This document shows, in pieces, positions 38,492 through 46,282 of a DNA stretch of 64,000 bases. Origin of the DNA: Candidatus Woesearchaeota archaeon (GTDB taxonomy: Archaea > Nanobdellota > Nanobdellia > Woesearchaeales > GW2011-AR4); contig JACPJQ010000002.1 in assembly GCA_016187465.1 (NCBI GenBank), forward strand, positions 124,001 to 188,000, in the 5' to 3' direction. Below the pieces are notes generated by a model. It searched no databases. It saw only the letters and a list, made by a program, of their open reading frames with translations, and was not told the DNA's origin. Position 1 is the first letter of the stretch, and every line of letters starts with the position of its first letter. Position numbers and translations under genes: made by a program.

Positions 38492-39016
38492 TTATGATTT
38501 CAAATTTCCTCCTTTTTGCCCTTTATCATCAATTCCAATACTTATTGGGCTAACCAGCCTGATTTGAGGCTCTTCATGAATTGAAACAAGGTATGAAGGA
38601 GCTGTTATTTTTTTATTGCCGACTGCTACGTTCTCATGCGTAATGAATTGCCTTGCCTGCAGCATAGTCTTTGCCATCTGCTTCCTGCACACTAATGTCT
38701 GCAGCCTTCTTTCCAGGACATCCTTCAAAGTAAGGTTTAGCACATCTTCAACTTTTGAGTCTTTTTTCAGCAATCCAAGCGAATGAAGCCTTTCCAACAG
38801 CTGTTTTTTCTCCATGTCTGACTGGGAAGTTCTCTCTCCGATGATTATTTTCGCCCTGTGCAGGAATTTTTTAAGCATTGAGTCCATCTTCCATATTTCA
38901 TATTTTCTTCTTAATCCGTACTGCTTTAATATTCCCCTCTCTGCCTCAATCCTCTCCTTCTGCCATGGATGGCCCGGCTTTGAAAATTTCTTCCTTTGTT
39001 TTTTTGGATCTCCCAT
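38492..39016 (-). CDS. rps4: 30S ribosomal protein S4 (uS4)
   Basis: 174 residues: [39 protein letters not shown], and the S4 domain [20 protein letters not shown] ... [18 protein letters not shown]. uS4 nucleates 30S assembly. It is 1 nt upstream of rps11 in the same transcript. Confidence 0.96.
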   Translation of the reverse strand: MGDPKKQRKKFSKPGHPWQKERIEAERGILKQYGLRRKYEIWKMDSMLKKFLHRAKIIIGERTSQSDMEKKQLLERLHSLGLLKKDSKVEDVLNLTLKDVLERRLQTLVCRKQMAKTMLQARQFITHENVAVGNKKITAPSYLVSIHEEPQIRLVSPISIGIDDKGQKGGNLKS

Positions 39017-39502
39017 TTAGACTCTGCCTGCTTTTGTCCCTCCTTTTCTCTTGACTCCCAAGACTTTTCCCTTGTTTTTCCTGAAGTTTGACTTGGTCCT
39101 CTGACCGCGGACAGGCAACCCGAATGAATGCCTTATTCCCCTGTAAGATTTCATCTTTTTCATCATCTTTATGTCATTGTCCTGAATGAATGACAGATTT
39201 GTTCCTGTCAGGTGCTTGTTCGTGTTGTCTTCAGGATCTCTTTTCCTGTTAAAAAGCCACGACGGAATTTTGAATTTCGAAGGCTCCTTAATTATTTCGT
39301 CAATCTTGTTTATTTCCTGCTCTGTCATGTAACCTGTCTTTTTAGCCATTTCAATGCCGGCAGACTTGCAGATTGCATTAGAAAACATGAAGCTGATGCC
39401 TTTTATCTTTATCAGGGACTGCGAAATAGGCTTGTTTCCGTCCAAGTCAGTGTTTGAAATTCTTACGAAATATTTCAGTTCCTGTTTTTGCTCTTCAGCC
39501 AT
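39017..39502 (-). CDS. rps13: 30S ribosomal protein S13 (uS13)
   Basis: 161 residues. Motifs: YFVRISNTDLDGNKPI, the helix-two-turn-helix GISFMFSNAICKSAGI, KSYRGIRHSFGLPVRGQRTK at the C terminus. Only the leader stands between it and the promoter at about 39748; rps4 follows directly. It heads the ribosomal/RNAP operon that runs to rpoN. Confidence 0.96.
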   Translation of the reverse strand: MAEEQKQELKYFVRISNTDLDGNKPISQSLIKIKGISFMFSNAICKSAGIEMAKKTGYMTEQEINKIDEIIKEPSKFKIPSWLFNRKRDPEDNTNKHLTGTNLSFIQDNDIKMMKKMKSYRGIRHSFGLPVRGQRTKSNFRKNKGKVLGVKRKGGTKAGRV

Positions 39503-39727
39503 TTTGTTGATTTTTTGTTAAATATACTCAAATAATTTCAATCCGTCGCTTCGCGACATTATCTTGTGCTCGGCTTTCGCTTGTAGCCATTGCGCTCAAG
39601 CCTCGCCTATACATTAACAATAGCACCGAGAATAAAGCATAATTAACGAATAAAATTCGCTAACCCTAATGCGCTTGGCAGCTGCTTGCGATTTCCGCAA
39701 ACTCGCTAGCTTTTACTCGGGCTGATA
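39503..39727 (-). ncRNA. Structured leader of the S13 operon, containing repeat copy B
   Basis: The promoter at 39748-39757 puts transcription start near 39725, about 225 nt before the S13 ATG, unusually long for this genome. The leader contains copy B (39609-39540): stem GGCTTGAGC/GCGAAAGCC with an ATGGC loop, GAGCAC, hairpin GTCGC-GAA-GCGAC, then GGATTGAAA. An outer pairing GTGCT/AGCAC is possible. TTGCG-ATTTC-CGCAA is a further hairpin (plus-strand 39686-39700). A regulatory leader for autogenous control is plausible. Confidence 0.55.
39540..39609 (-). repeat. Structured repeat, copy B
   Basis: Aligns over about 70 nt with copy A at 5349-5415. Both stems differ in sequence yet remain paired (GGCTT..GC against GGTTTTGC; GTCGC/GCGAC against GTGCC/GGCAC), with the loops ATGGC and GAA and the linker CCGAGCAC and tail CGGATT conserved. 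Confidence 0.6.
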
Positions 39728-39747
39728 GAATCTGGGATACTATGGCT

Positions 39748-39757
39748 ATTTAAAAAG
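39748..39757 (-). promoter_or_regulatory. Promoter of the S13 operon
   Basis: Minus-strand CCTTTTTAAATAG preceded by CCGCAA, identical over 17 nt to the 5S rRNA promoter region. A transcript from here would have the structured leader before rps13. Confidence 0.7.
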
Positions 39758-39951
39758 GTTGCGGAAAAAATATTTTTTCCGAAACTCCGAAAATTGCCAA
39801 AATTTTCGACAGTTACTGATTTTTGAGCTGTCAAGTCTTTTGGATATGGATTTATAGGATAATTTTTATAATATGAAAAAAATAAGAATTTATGAGCAAT
39901 TTATTGGTCTTAATATTAACTATAATTAGTATTACCTAGGTAGTCATTTTT

Positions 39952-40344
39952 GTGATAGTATGGGTGATATGTGTTGTAGTTCTCTTAATGGGTATGTACT
40001 ACTCAGTAAAACTTGGAAAACGATTAGAGAAAATTGCCCCATCAATAGTTTACAGTTCGTTTCCTTTTCTTACTGTTAGGGCAATCAATAGAACAAGTAA
40101 AAATTTCTCTAAAGCGGCATATGATATGTTAAATGTTGTAAAGCACTTTGGTTCTAAGGAAGTAATAGAAAAATGGTTTACCAATTTTATGGAAGTTGAC
40201 AAAATTAAAAAGTTGAAAGATAAGGAAGTACATAAATATTTTCACAAAACCATATCTTTAATGTCTTTATTTATTCGAGCATGGACCATCATGATGATAG
40301 GAATGACATTAATATTATTTTTGTTATTTCGCTTTTTACCATAG
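39952..40344 (+). CDS. Small membrane protein
   Basis: 130 residues from a GTG start: an N-terminal membrane helix (VWVICVVVLLMGMYYSV), a soluble helical middle and a C-terminal membrane helix (TIMMIGMTLILFLLFRF). An ATG at 39892, 24 nt after a TATA-like TTTTTATAATAT, is in the same frame but is followed by a TAG at codon 16 (39937-39939), so initiation upstream would need readthrough. No family is recognised. Confidence 0.6.
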   Translation: MIVWVICVVVLLMGMYYSVKLGKRLEKIAPSIVYSSFPFLTVRAINRTSKNFSKAAYDMLNVVKHFGSKEVIEKWFTNFMEVDKIKKLKDKEVHKYFHKTISLMSLFIRAWTIMMIGMTLILFLLFRFLP

Positions 40345-40544
40345 TGTCAATCTTTCTCACTAACCAACTTATTTTTTGTCTAGGCCTAGGTTTTGGAATC
40401 CGAAGATTCTTGATAGGCGAAGCACGCCGAAGCGTTTCCTCACCCGCCAGGATGCCCCAAAATATTCATTACTATCTTAAATGAATAAGTATTCTTAAAC
40501 CTTTCCACAAGATTTAAAAGTCATTTAACTTTCAGCAGTTCTAT
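40345..40544. other. Intergenic region before tRNA-His
   Basis: About 200 nt without a coding frame. Near 40423 there is GGCGAAGCACGCCGAAGCG, a GC-rich stretch in an otherwise AT-rich stretch. Confidence 0.4.
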
Positions 40545-40671
40545 GGTGGCAATAGTTTAATGGTAGAATAGGCGGCTGTGGTGTTGCAAAAAACATATTT
40601 GCAATTAAGAACCCGCCTGGCGGGAGTTCGATATGTGCAGGCTAAAGCACACGTAATTCTCCCTTGCCGCC
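40545..40671 (+). tRNA. tRNA-His(GTG) with two introns (anticodon loop and T-loop)
   Basis: G-1 and C73 are encoded. Acceptor GTGGCAA/TTGCCGC, anticodon stem GGCGG/CCGCC, loop CTGTGG with anticodon GTG at 40578-40580. About 30 nt (40582-40611) interrupt the loop at 37/38 and carry TTGCAA...TTGCAA, which pair. The T-arm GGGAG/CTCCC has a loop of TTCGA, then about 25 additional nt (about 40632-40657) that form TGTGC...GCACA, then TT. Removing both insertions gives a standard tRNA-His. Confidence 0.88.
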
Positions 40672-40681
40672 CTTTTATAAA

Positions 40682-41089
40682 ATGAAACGAATTCCAAACT
40701 CAGAGCGGGAATGGAAGAAAAAGCTTACTCCGGAGCAATATAGCATTTTGAGAGAGAAAGGGACAGAGCCCGCTTTCACAGGAAGATACTACAAGAACAA
40801 GGAGAGGGGAGTTTACATGTGCGCCGGCTGCGGGACTGAACTATTCGATTCAGGCACAAAATTTGACTCAGGCACCGGATGGCCAAGTTTTGACATGCCA
40901 AAAAATCTGGAAAACATAGAATTAAAAAAAGACTTTTCCTACGGAATGATAAGGACAGAAGTTCTTTGCAGGAAATGCGGAGGTCATTTGGGGCATTTAT
41001 TTAACGACGGGCCGACTCCAACAGGGCAAAGGTACTGCATAAACTCATGTTCTCTGGAGTTCAGAAAAAGTAATCATTCTCTTGAGTAA
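40682..41089 (+). CDS. msrB: Peptide methionine-R-sulfoxide reductase
   Basis: 135 residues from the ATG at 40682. The sequence [30 protein letters not shown] and [18 protein letters not shown] ... [11 protein letters not shown] is the full MsrB fold with two CxxC zinc sites. The catalytic position is Cys in RYCINSCSL. It reduces methionine-R-sulfoxide, protecting proteins from oxidation. It begins 10 nt after tRNA-His. The stop overlaps the convergent gene by 16 nt. Confidence 0.93.
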   Translation: MKRIPNSEREWKKKLTPEQYSILREKGTEPAFTGRYYKNKERGVYMCAGCGTELFDSGTKFDSGTGWPSFDMPKNLENIELKKDFSYGMIRTEVLCRKCGGHLGHLFNDGPTPTGQRYCINSCSLEFRKSNHSLE

Positions 41090-41589
41090 TACTCAATTTT
41101 AAGAACAAATCTGTACAAGATATACGGCAGAACAAAAGAAGCAGCATAAACAAAAGCAATTATCATTGAATTGTGCGTATTCTCTAAATTGAGGCTTTCT
41201 ATCACACTGTTGGAGATATTGTTTACCACAAACAAGTTTGCCAATGCAATCACAGGTATGAAAACTGCCAAAACCAGATGATGCTTTTTTTCGAGGTGCT
41301 CTATGCTTCTTATCACAAGCTCAAATAGCAGCCCAAAAACAATGCCCAGCAAAGCAATTATGAAATAAAGAAATGTGCCCTTTAAAGCAATCAAGACAGG
41401 AAACAAACCAATGGAAACTGCAAAATTTGCGGCAATTATGACGGCCAACAAAATCCAATAAATGCGCTTTTCAAGAAATCTTGTTTCAGGAGTCTTTAAC
41501 TGCTTTGCGTTATGTATAATACCGACTGCATTTTCAATCTCTTTTTTTCCCCATCCTCTTTTTTCAAGCCTTCTTGCGAGGTTTTCCAT
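41074..41589 (-). CDS. Four-helix membrane protein
   Basis: 171 residues. A short cytoplasmic segment ([21 protein letters not shown]) precedes four membrane helices (for example [20 protein letters not shown] and [20 protein letters not shown]). No catalytic motif. It follows the helical gene at 41602 by about 12 nt and may be co-transcribed. The function is unknown. Confidence 0.65.
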   Translation of the reverse strand: MENLARRLEKRGWGKKEIENAVGIIHNAKQLKTPETRFLEKRIYWILLAVIIAANFAVSIGLFPVLIALKGTFLYFIIALLGIVFGLLFELVIRSIEHLEKKHHLVLAVFIPVIALANLFVVNNISNSVIESLNLENTHNSMIIAFVYAASFVLPYILYRFVLKIEYYSRE

Positions 41590-41601
41590 AACAATTAAGC
41601 T

Positions 41602-42078
41602 TCACAGCTGATTTTCTTCCTTTTCCTCATTTATTATTCTCTTTACAAAGCCTATAAAATTCCTTGTTTTCTCATAGTCTTCTTTCAGCGAATCTATGCT
41701 AACCTCTACAATTTCTCCTTTGTCTATGGTGGCAATCATAGTGACATGCCTTCTGAACTCTTCTCTTTTTGTGTATTCTGCCTTGCTTAATTTTCTCAGC
41801 CTCGAATAGAAGTTAATATAATCCATCAATTCTGAATTGTCTGGAAATGTTTTTTTGAGCAGGTCGCATCTTAAGCCAGCGTTTGTCGGGATGTTTGCTA
41901 CAAGCTTTTTTTCCTTGGCATACTTAAGCAAAGATTCCAGTCCGAATCCTATACAGTTTATCAGCCTGTCAATTACATGCCTAATTACGTCAACTGTTCT
42001 GGTGTACTTCAGGCTTACCCAAAACAAATGGTCTACTCTCTTTAATTCCTGAACCGCCTCGTCAAATGAATCCTTCAT
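41602..42078 (-). CDS. Helical protein of unknown function (next to NAC)
   Basis: 158 residues from the ATG at 42078 (KDSFDEAVQELKRVDHLFWV). It is all helical, with LKYTRTVDVIRHVIDRLINC and NFIGFVKRIINEE. An in-frame start at 42144 would overlap the upstream NAC gene. A HEPN-like helical bundle is a possibility, though the R-x4-6-H motif is not visible. Confidence 0.65.
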   Translation of the reverse strand: MKDSFDEAVQELKRVDHLFWVSLKYTRTVDVIRHVIDRLINCIGFGLESLLKYAKEKKLVANIPTNAGLRCDLLKKTFPDNSELMDYINFYSRLRKLSKAEYTKREEFRRHVTMIATIDKGEIVEVSIDSLKEDYEKTRNFIGFVKRIINEEKEENQL

Positions 42079-42088
42079 AATGCCAGAA

Positions 42089-42430
42089 TTATTTGTTTTG
42101 CAATTTAAGTATGGCTTCTGCCAAATTCCCGTTGCTGCGCTCAAGGGCGTCTAAAGCCTCCTCTTTTGTGCAGTTTGTCTGCTCCATAACAGTCGCCATA
42201 TCGTCTTCGTTTATCTCGGCTTCGCCGTCTTTTTCAACTTCCGTGATATCGCCGACAACTTGAAAAGTTTCCTGACCCATCATGTTTACCCTGCTGACCT
42301 GTGGGTTCTTAATCACCAGGTCTTTGTCGGCTGTCTTTATGATGACAAGCTCGGCGTCAATCTCTTCCTGCCTTATACCAAGCCTTTTCATCGCCTTCTG
42401 CATTTCTCTTGGATTCATTCCAGGAAACAT
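42089..42430 (-). CDS. nac: Nascent polypeptide-associated complex protein (NAC)
   Basis: 113 residues. NAC domain: REMQKAMKRLGIRQEEIDAELVII ... KNPQVSRVNMMGQETFQVVGD. A C-terminal UBA domain follows (ATVMEQTNCTKEEALDALERSNGNLAEAIL). Archaeal NAC is a homodimer at the ribosome exit. Translation is coupled to the Sec61-beta gene just upstream (stop at 42435, ATG at 42430, shared GGTGAGTG). Confidence 0.94.
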   Translation of the reverse strand: MFPGMNPREMQKAMKRLGIRQEEIDAELVIIKTADKDLVIKNPQVSRVNMMGQETFQVVGDITEVEKDGEAEINEDDMATVMEQTNCTKEEALDALERSNGNLAEAILKLQNK

Positions 42431-42434
42431 ACAC

Positions 42435-42611
42435 TCACCCTATCCCAAGCAGCCTGTTGCCGTAAGAATAAAGAAATATCATCACCACGATAACAACAAC
42501 ACACAGAACAATAATATGCCCGGGCTTGAACTTAATCTTGCTTTTGTACTCGTCAAAATACCTTACTAAGCCTCCCATGCCGGAAGGCATTGAAATCCTG
42601 TCTTGTGCCAT
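42435..42611 (-). CDS. secG: Protein translocase subunit Sec61-beta
   Basis: 58 residues: the cytoplasmic part (MAQDRISMPSGMGGLVRYFDEYKSKI, given here in pieces) matches the Sec61-beta signature M-P-x-G-x-G-L-x-R-Y-F-D, followed by one membrane helix (HIIVLCVVVIVVMIFLYSYG). It is a non-essential partner of SecY/SecE. The co-location with NAC suggests a co-translational targeting operon. Confidence 0.92.
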   Translation of the reverse strand: MAQDRISMPSGMGGLVRYFDEYKSKIKFKPGHIIVLCVVVIVVMIFLYSYGNRLLGIG

Positions 42612-42612
42612 T

Positions 42613-42852
42613 CTATTTTTGATAATTTTTGATTGTTTCTAAAAGTATGTAACCGATGCCATTTCCTGTTAATAACCCAATTGAGATTCCCCCAACTGCA
42701 TGATAAACCAAGGCTCCATAATATTTTATGCTTTTTGGATCACTGAGGACAGTTGGCTCCCCTCTCTTTTCTGCATCTTCAATAGCCATTATTCCAATAC
42801 CTGGCAAATTAGGGTGTTTTTTAATTTCTTGAATTATATTTGCCAGATTCAT
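42613..42852 (-). CDS. Small hypothetical protein
   Basis: 79 residues. A soluble half (NLANIIQEIKKHPNLPGIGI ... AEKRGEPTV) is followed by a Gly-rich hydrophobic segment (YYGALVYHAVGGISIGLLTG) that may be membrane-associated. It lies between rnpB and the Sec61-beta gene, 1 nt upstream of the latter, on the same strand. No family is recognised. Confidence 0.55.
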   Translation of the reverse strand: MNLANIIQEIKKHPNLPGIGIMAIEDAEKRGEPTVLSDPKSIKYYGALVYHAVGGISIGLLTGNGIGYILLETIKNYQK

Positions 42853-42874
42853 ACAACAAACCTAAAATATTAAA

Positions 42875-43236
42875 GGCAGGGCTTGAATAAGCCACCTTTT
42901 GTCAGGCCCTGAATGTGATATAACATCACGATAGCCTGTCTTAGCATTAAACTAAGCGTCTTAATACAGACTTGCACCTGCCAGGACTCACCGTTTCACC
43001 CGTGCGTGCATTAACGTCAGTCCTTCAGCTCGATTCTCTCGCGAAAATCTTCAGTGACATCATACTTAAATGCAGCGGTCTCGTTTCTGAGTGGTTGCCA
43101 TCTGTTTCCAGAGCTCACTTCCGTGAGTAGCATTAAAGCCTTCAAGATTAATCCTGAAAGCCCAGTGGGTGGACTTTCCTCAATGCCATAAGCGAAAATC
43201 GCTCATCAGCACCGAAGCTAAGTACTAACCCTGCCT
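42875..43236 (-). ncRNA. rnpB: RNase P RNA
   Basis: About 360 nt. Minus strand begins GGCAGGGTTAG and ends CAAGCCCTGCC, which pair as P1. The universal block GAGGAAAGTCCACCCACT (CR-I) is present, as are AAACAGATGGCAACC and ACGGTGAGTCCTGGCAGG. P4 is formed by the 5' and 3' conserved regions. The archaeal type is likely. It processes tRNA 5' ends with protein partners not seen in this window. No gene overlaps it. Confidence 0.92.
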
Positions 43237-43266
43237 GCTTATAGTATAGAAAGTGAATATATAAAA

Positions 43267-43545
43267 TTATCTGTTTTTCCCCTTTATGAGCGTATTCTTA
43301 AGCTCACGTATTTCGTCAAGCTGCTGAAGCAGAATGCCTTCCTTTATGTCCTCGCCGATAGCCAGCAGTATTATGAATATGACCATCAGAAGCCACATGA
43401 AGACTGTCTGCAAAAAGCCCCAGCTCAGGGCGTAGCCTTCTGCAATGAAAATTTTGTTGATGAAGAAATAGCCTATTATAAGAACCAAAAATCCCACCAC
43501 CAAGAGCAACCTCTCAAAAATGCTCGTACGCCTCTTTTTTTCCAT
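43267..43545 (-). CDS. Small two-helix membrane protein
   Basis: 92 residues from the ATG at 43545: two membrane helices (LLLVVGFLVLIIGYFFI; FLQTVFMWLLMVIFIILLAI) and a charged coiled tail (LQQLDEIRELKNTLIKGK). The longer frame from 43596 would overlap the previous gene. It lies 25 nt after the stop of the methyltransferase gene. The function is unknown. Confidence 0.65.
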   Translation of the reverse strand: MEKKRRTSIFERLLLVVGFLVLIIGYFFINKIFIAEGYALSWGFLQTVFMWLLMVIFIILLAIGEDIKEGILLQQLDEIRELKNTLIKGKNR

Positions 43546-43570
43546 TATTAACAAAACTTGGATATTCTCT

Positions 43571-44695
43571 TTATATATTTTTCTTTTTAAATACAATTAT
43601 CTTCAGTAGCTGCTGCCCGCTCCAAACGTCTTTTTCCTTTGAAACAGAGAAATTATGCTTTTCAGCATGCTTTTTTACAAAATCAGGCATTCTGGAGATA
43701 ACGGCAATCAATCCGTTGTCTTTTAATATGTACTCGCTCTGGTAAAAAAACTCGTTGTATATCTTATCCATGTTTGCATTCTTTGTGGCAGGTGGATTTG
43801 TGATTATAGTGTCGATGCTGTTTTTTTTGAACTTTATATCAAGCCATTCAAGCTCCACCCTGCTGAAGTTAATGTTCTTATCAACGCCGGCGATCTTGGC
43901 ATTTTTTCTGGAGTAGTCGACATACTTGAACAAGTGGTCGTAGCAGTATATTTCTGCCTTGGGCTTTTTTATCTTTTTATCAAAACTGCCGAAAAATTTT
44001 TCAAAGTCAATCCCCATCTTTAATTTCAAAAAGGCAAACTTGTCTTTCTTATAGTAATTATAAGGAAAATCGGCAGCGTAAAAGCCGGCTTCTATGGCTA
44101 CAATGCCGTCCCTTGAAAACGGGTCGAGCATAGTCCCGTCTTTCTTGAAGCCACTTTCCCTTATTAATGCGTATGCAATTGTCCCCCTCAATGAATTTGG
44201 GTGCATGAAAATCTTATAGCTTCTCTTATTAAGCTCGAATCCGGCAAAATCAACCCCTAAATAGCACTTGCTGTTCATGATATAAACAAAGAAGATAATT
44301 TCGTAATCCTTCATATCGGCTTTCTTATTTTTTAGCGCATTCAGAATAAATTCAGCAGTTCTTGATTCCACTTCGACGCTGTTAAAATCATGCACGCCTT
44401 CCCTTTGGCATTCAACTTTGAATTTTTTGCTTTCACCAATCCATTTGTCAAGCTTCAGTCCGCTGATAAATTTTTTCATTCCGTCAAAGAAGTCCCCAAA
44501 TTCAAAATCCCCAATCAAGTATAGAATCCTGTCAGCAGACTGGCACTTGTAGCATAATATACACAAGTTCCTGAGAGACTTGAAATCAAAAATAACACAG
44601 CCCTCCCCGGTTTTGCAGTTGGCTCCGACCAACTCCTTGATCTCAATAGCTGCCGTATCCTCTATACCTCTTGATGTTATAGCAAGACCCCTCAT
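43571..44695 (-). CDS. THUMP-domain RNA methyltransferase (Trm14/TrmN-like)
   Basis: 374 residues. The N-terminal part (about 1-150) is a ferredoxin-like/THUMP domain (ITSRGIEDTAAIEIKELVGA, VESRTAEFILNAL). The catalytic half has LRGTIAYALIRESGFKKDGTMLDPFSRDGIVAIEAG, the SAM motif, and IITNPPA (N-P-P-A amine methyltransferase motif). The archaeal Trm14/Trm-G10 families make N2-methylguanosine in tRNA. The N-P-P-A motif and order agree with these. Which position is modified cannot be told. Confidence 0.85.
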   Translation of the reverse strand: MRGLAITSRGIEDTAAIEIKELVGANCKTGEGCVIFDFKSLRNLCILCYKCQSADRILYLIGDFEFGDFFDGMKKFISGLKLDKWIGESKKFKVECQREGVHDFNSVEVESRTAEFILNALKNKKADMKDYEIIFFVYIMNSKCYLGVDFAGFELNKRSYKIFMHPNSLRGTIAYALIRESGFKKDGTMLDPFSRDGIVAIEAGFYAADFPYNYYKKDKFAFLKLKMGIDFEKFFGSFDKKIKKPKAEIYCYDHLFKYVDYSRKNAKIAGVDKNINFSRVELEWLDIKFKKNSIDTIITNPPATKNANMDKIYNEFFYQSEYILKDNGLIAVISRMPDFVKKHAEKHNFSVSKEKDVWSGQQLLKIIVFKKKNI

Positions 44696-44892
44696 ATAAA
44701 AAATTTAATCAGGTTTGTTTAAAAAAGTTTTGAGTGAACAGATTTCCCAGAAGTAACCCCTGATATAAGTCTAAAGTTATGCTTATAGGCTGAACGGAAC
44801 TGCTTGTCATTTATTTTTTGCTGCAAGAAGCGTTGACTTGCATCAGAATTCAACGCAAAAATTACACCAATGAGGGATTGCTTTGCAGAACT
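44696..44892. other. Left flank of the IS debris
   Basis: About 200 nt with no coding frame between the methyltransferase gene and the transposase remnant. It may include a degraded left end of the older element. Confidence 0.4.
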
Positions 44893-45290
44893 CTATGGAG
44901 GGTGAAAAAGTAATTCACCGACGGAATTAAGAATACATTTGAGGTGTTGGCAGAGTGCCATTACAATCAGCTTCACGAATGTACGCAAGCTCCAAAAAAC
45001 ACTCGACATGAATGTTTGGAGTTGCCAAAGGGTAAAGAGGAAGAATGAGAGCACGACGCAGAAAAACCGCATACTTGGGTTGCAGCTGCTCGTGGGCAGC
45101 TCAACACGATCTGCATCCTTGAATATATTCTCGATATCCCGGCGATTGAGGTACATATTAAGAAGCCCCTTGTTGGTTTTATCATTTATATTGGAAGCAA
45201 GTAGATATTTCCTGTTCTGCTCATCCTCGGCAACGTAAACAATGAGCAGAACTGAGTTGTGAGATTTTTGTTCTTTCATCCAATACTGGA
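44893..45290 (-). mobile_element. C-terminal fragment of a DDE transposase
   Basis: Minus strand: RKYLLASNINDKTNKGLLN, then RRDIENIFKDADRVELPTSS, MRFFCVVLSFFLFTLWQ. This is the end of an IS4-like DDE transposase (R-x-x-I-E-x-x-F, then S/T-S and an R-x-F-x-x-x-L-x-x-x-L-x-x-L-W). The N-terminal two-thirds are missing and the frame upstream of 45290 is junk overlapping the IS3-type gene. It is a relic cut off by the second element. Confidence 0.7.
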
Positions 45291-46041
45291 AGCGGGAGAC
45301 TCCCGCTGCGACTTTGTTTTTGTTCTCCTTTTTCCGAAGTATGGATATCGAAGAGTAACTAAAGCGCTGCATCACCAGGGCGAGCAGGTCAACCACAAAA
45401 GAGTGCACCGCATAATGAAAGAGAATAATCTCCTCGTCAGGAGAAAGAAATTCATGCCAGTAACAACCCAGTCCGGTCATGGACTGAAAGTTTATCCAAA
45501 TCTTGCCAAAGATTTGGTTGTGGCAAAACTTAATCATCTCTGGGTGTCGGACATCACTTACATCTACCTTCCCCTTGGTTTTGCGTATCTTGCAGCCATA
45601 CTGGACATCTTCAGCAGGAAATGTATTGGCTGGTGTCTTGGGAAAAACATTGATGCACAGCTAACCCTTGATGCGCTGGATATGGCAATTGCCTCAAGGC
45701 AGCATCTTGGATTCTATGAGTTAATTCATCACTCTGACAGAGGCGTGCAATACGCCTCTCAAGCTTATATTGACAGGCTCAAGGAATTTGGAATTGTGAT
45801 TAGCATGAGTGGAAAAGGAAACGCATACGATAATGCGTTTGCGGAGAGTTTTATCAAAACTCTCAAAGTCGAGGAGGTGTATATCAACGAGTATGGAACA
45901 TTTGAGGAAGCATACGCCAACATCAAGCATTTTATTAATTTGGTGTATAATGAGAAGCGGCTTCATTCCAGCATTGGATATGTGCCGCCAGCAGAATTTG
46001 AAGCGGAGGTTTTAAATAAAAAGTCTCTTAACTTACCGTAA
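45259..46041 (+). CDS. IS3-family transposase OrfB, 5'-truncated
   Basis: The real homology begins about 45325 at FPKYGYRRVTKALHHQGEQV, part of the HTH_21 region. It continues with LWVSDITYIYLP and FAYLAAILDIFSRKCIGW (first Asp), HHSDRGVQYAS (second Asp), and GNAYDNAFAESFIKTLKVEE (Glu), completing the DDE triad, and ends with the HSSIGYVPPAEFE motif. All catalytic residues are present. The first 20 codons come from the flanking sequence and OrfA is absent, so it is likely inactive. Confidence 0.88.
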   Translation: MRFLFFHPILEAGDSRCDFVFVLLFPKYGYRRVTKALHHQGEQVNHKRVHRIMKENNLLVRRKKFMPVTTQSGHGLKVYPNLAKDLVVAKLNHLWVSDITYIYLPLGFAYLAAILDIFSRKCIGWCLGKNIDAQLTLDALDMAIASRQHLGFYELIHHSDRGVQYASQAYIDRLKEFGIVISMSGKGNAYDNAFAESFIKTLKVEEVYINEYGTFEEAYANIKHFINLVYNEKRLHSSIGYVPPAEFEAEVLNKKSLNLP

Positions 46042-46066
46042 ACTTAATGGGGTTCACTCCGGTACA
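45259..46066 (+). mobile_element. Truncated IS3-family element
   Basis: It carries the IS3 OrfB integrase domain and a right end CTCCGGTACA at 46057-46066, ending TACA as expected for IS3 inverted repeats (TG...CA). The left terminal repeat and OrfA are not found. The element joins the older transposase fragment near 45290 and a coding fragment (SIIGGFILLIY...) at its right end. Confidence 0.65.
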
Positions 46067-46150
46067 TCAATTATTGGCGGCTTTATCTTGCTTATATATT
46101 TCATAAGGAGAAAAAATTCTCTAAACATAACAATAGCGAAGAAAAAATAA
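46067..46150 (+). pseudogene. C-terminal fragment of a membrane-anchored protein cut by the IS
   Basis: Immediately right of the IS3 end, the frame TCA ATT ATT GGC GGC... reads SIIGGFILLIYFIRR, a membrane helix with a basic tail, and stops at 46148. This is the typical C-terminal anchor of a surface protein. The rest of the gene is not found. Confidence 0.45.
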
Positions 46151-46282
46151 TTATATTAACAGCTATACTGAATACTTTATGTTGACTTAAGGCCATAGAA
46201 AACTACAGCACCCCTCTAGATTACAGGTAACAAAAAAGACTGGCTTCGCCCTTTCGACTAAAGTTGTACGATATGTAAATTT

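Noticed and set aside
44725-44745. GAGTGAAC near the left of the IS region as the IS3 left end
   Set aside because: It shares only 8 nt with the right end (in reverse complement) and lacks the terminal TGTACCGG.
44893-45537. 214-residue minus-strand frame as an entire transposase gene
   Set aside because: Only the last ~130 codons look like transposase; the upstream part is antisense of the IS3 OrfB gene.
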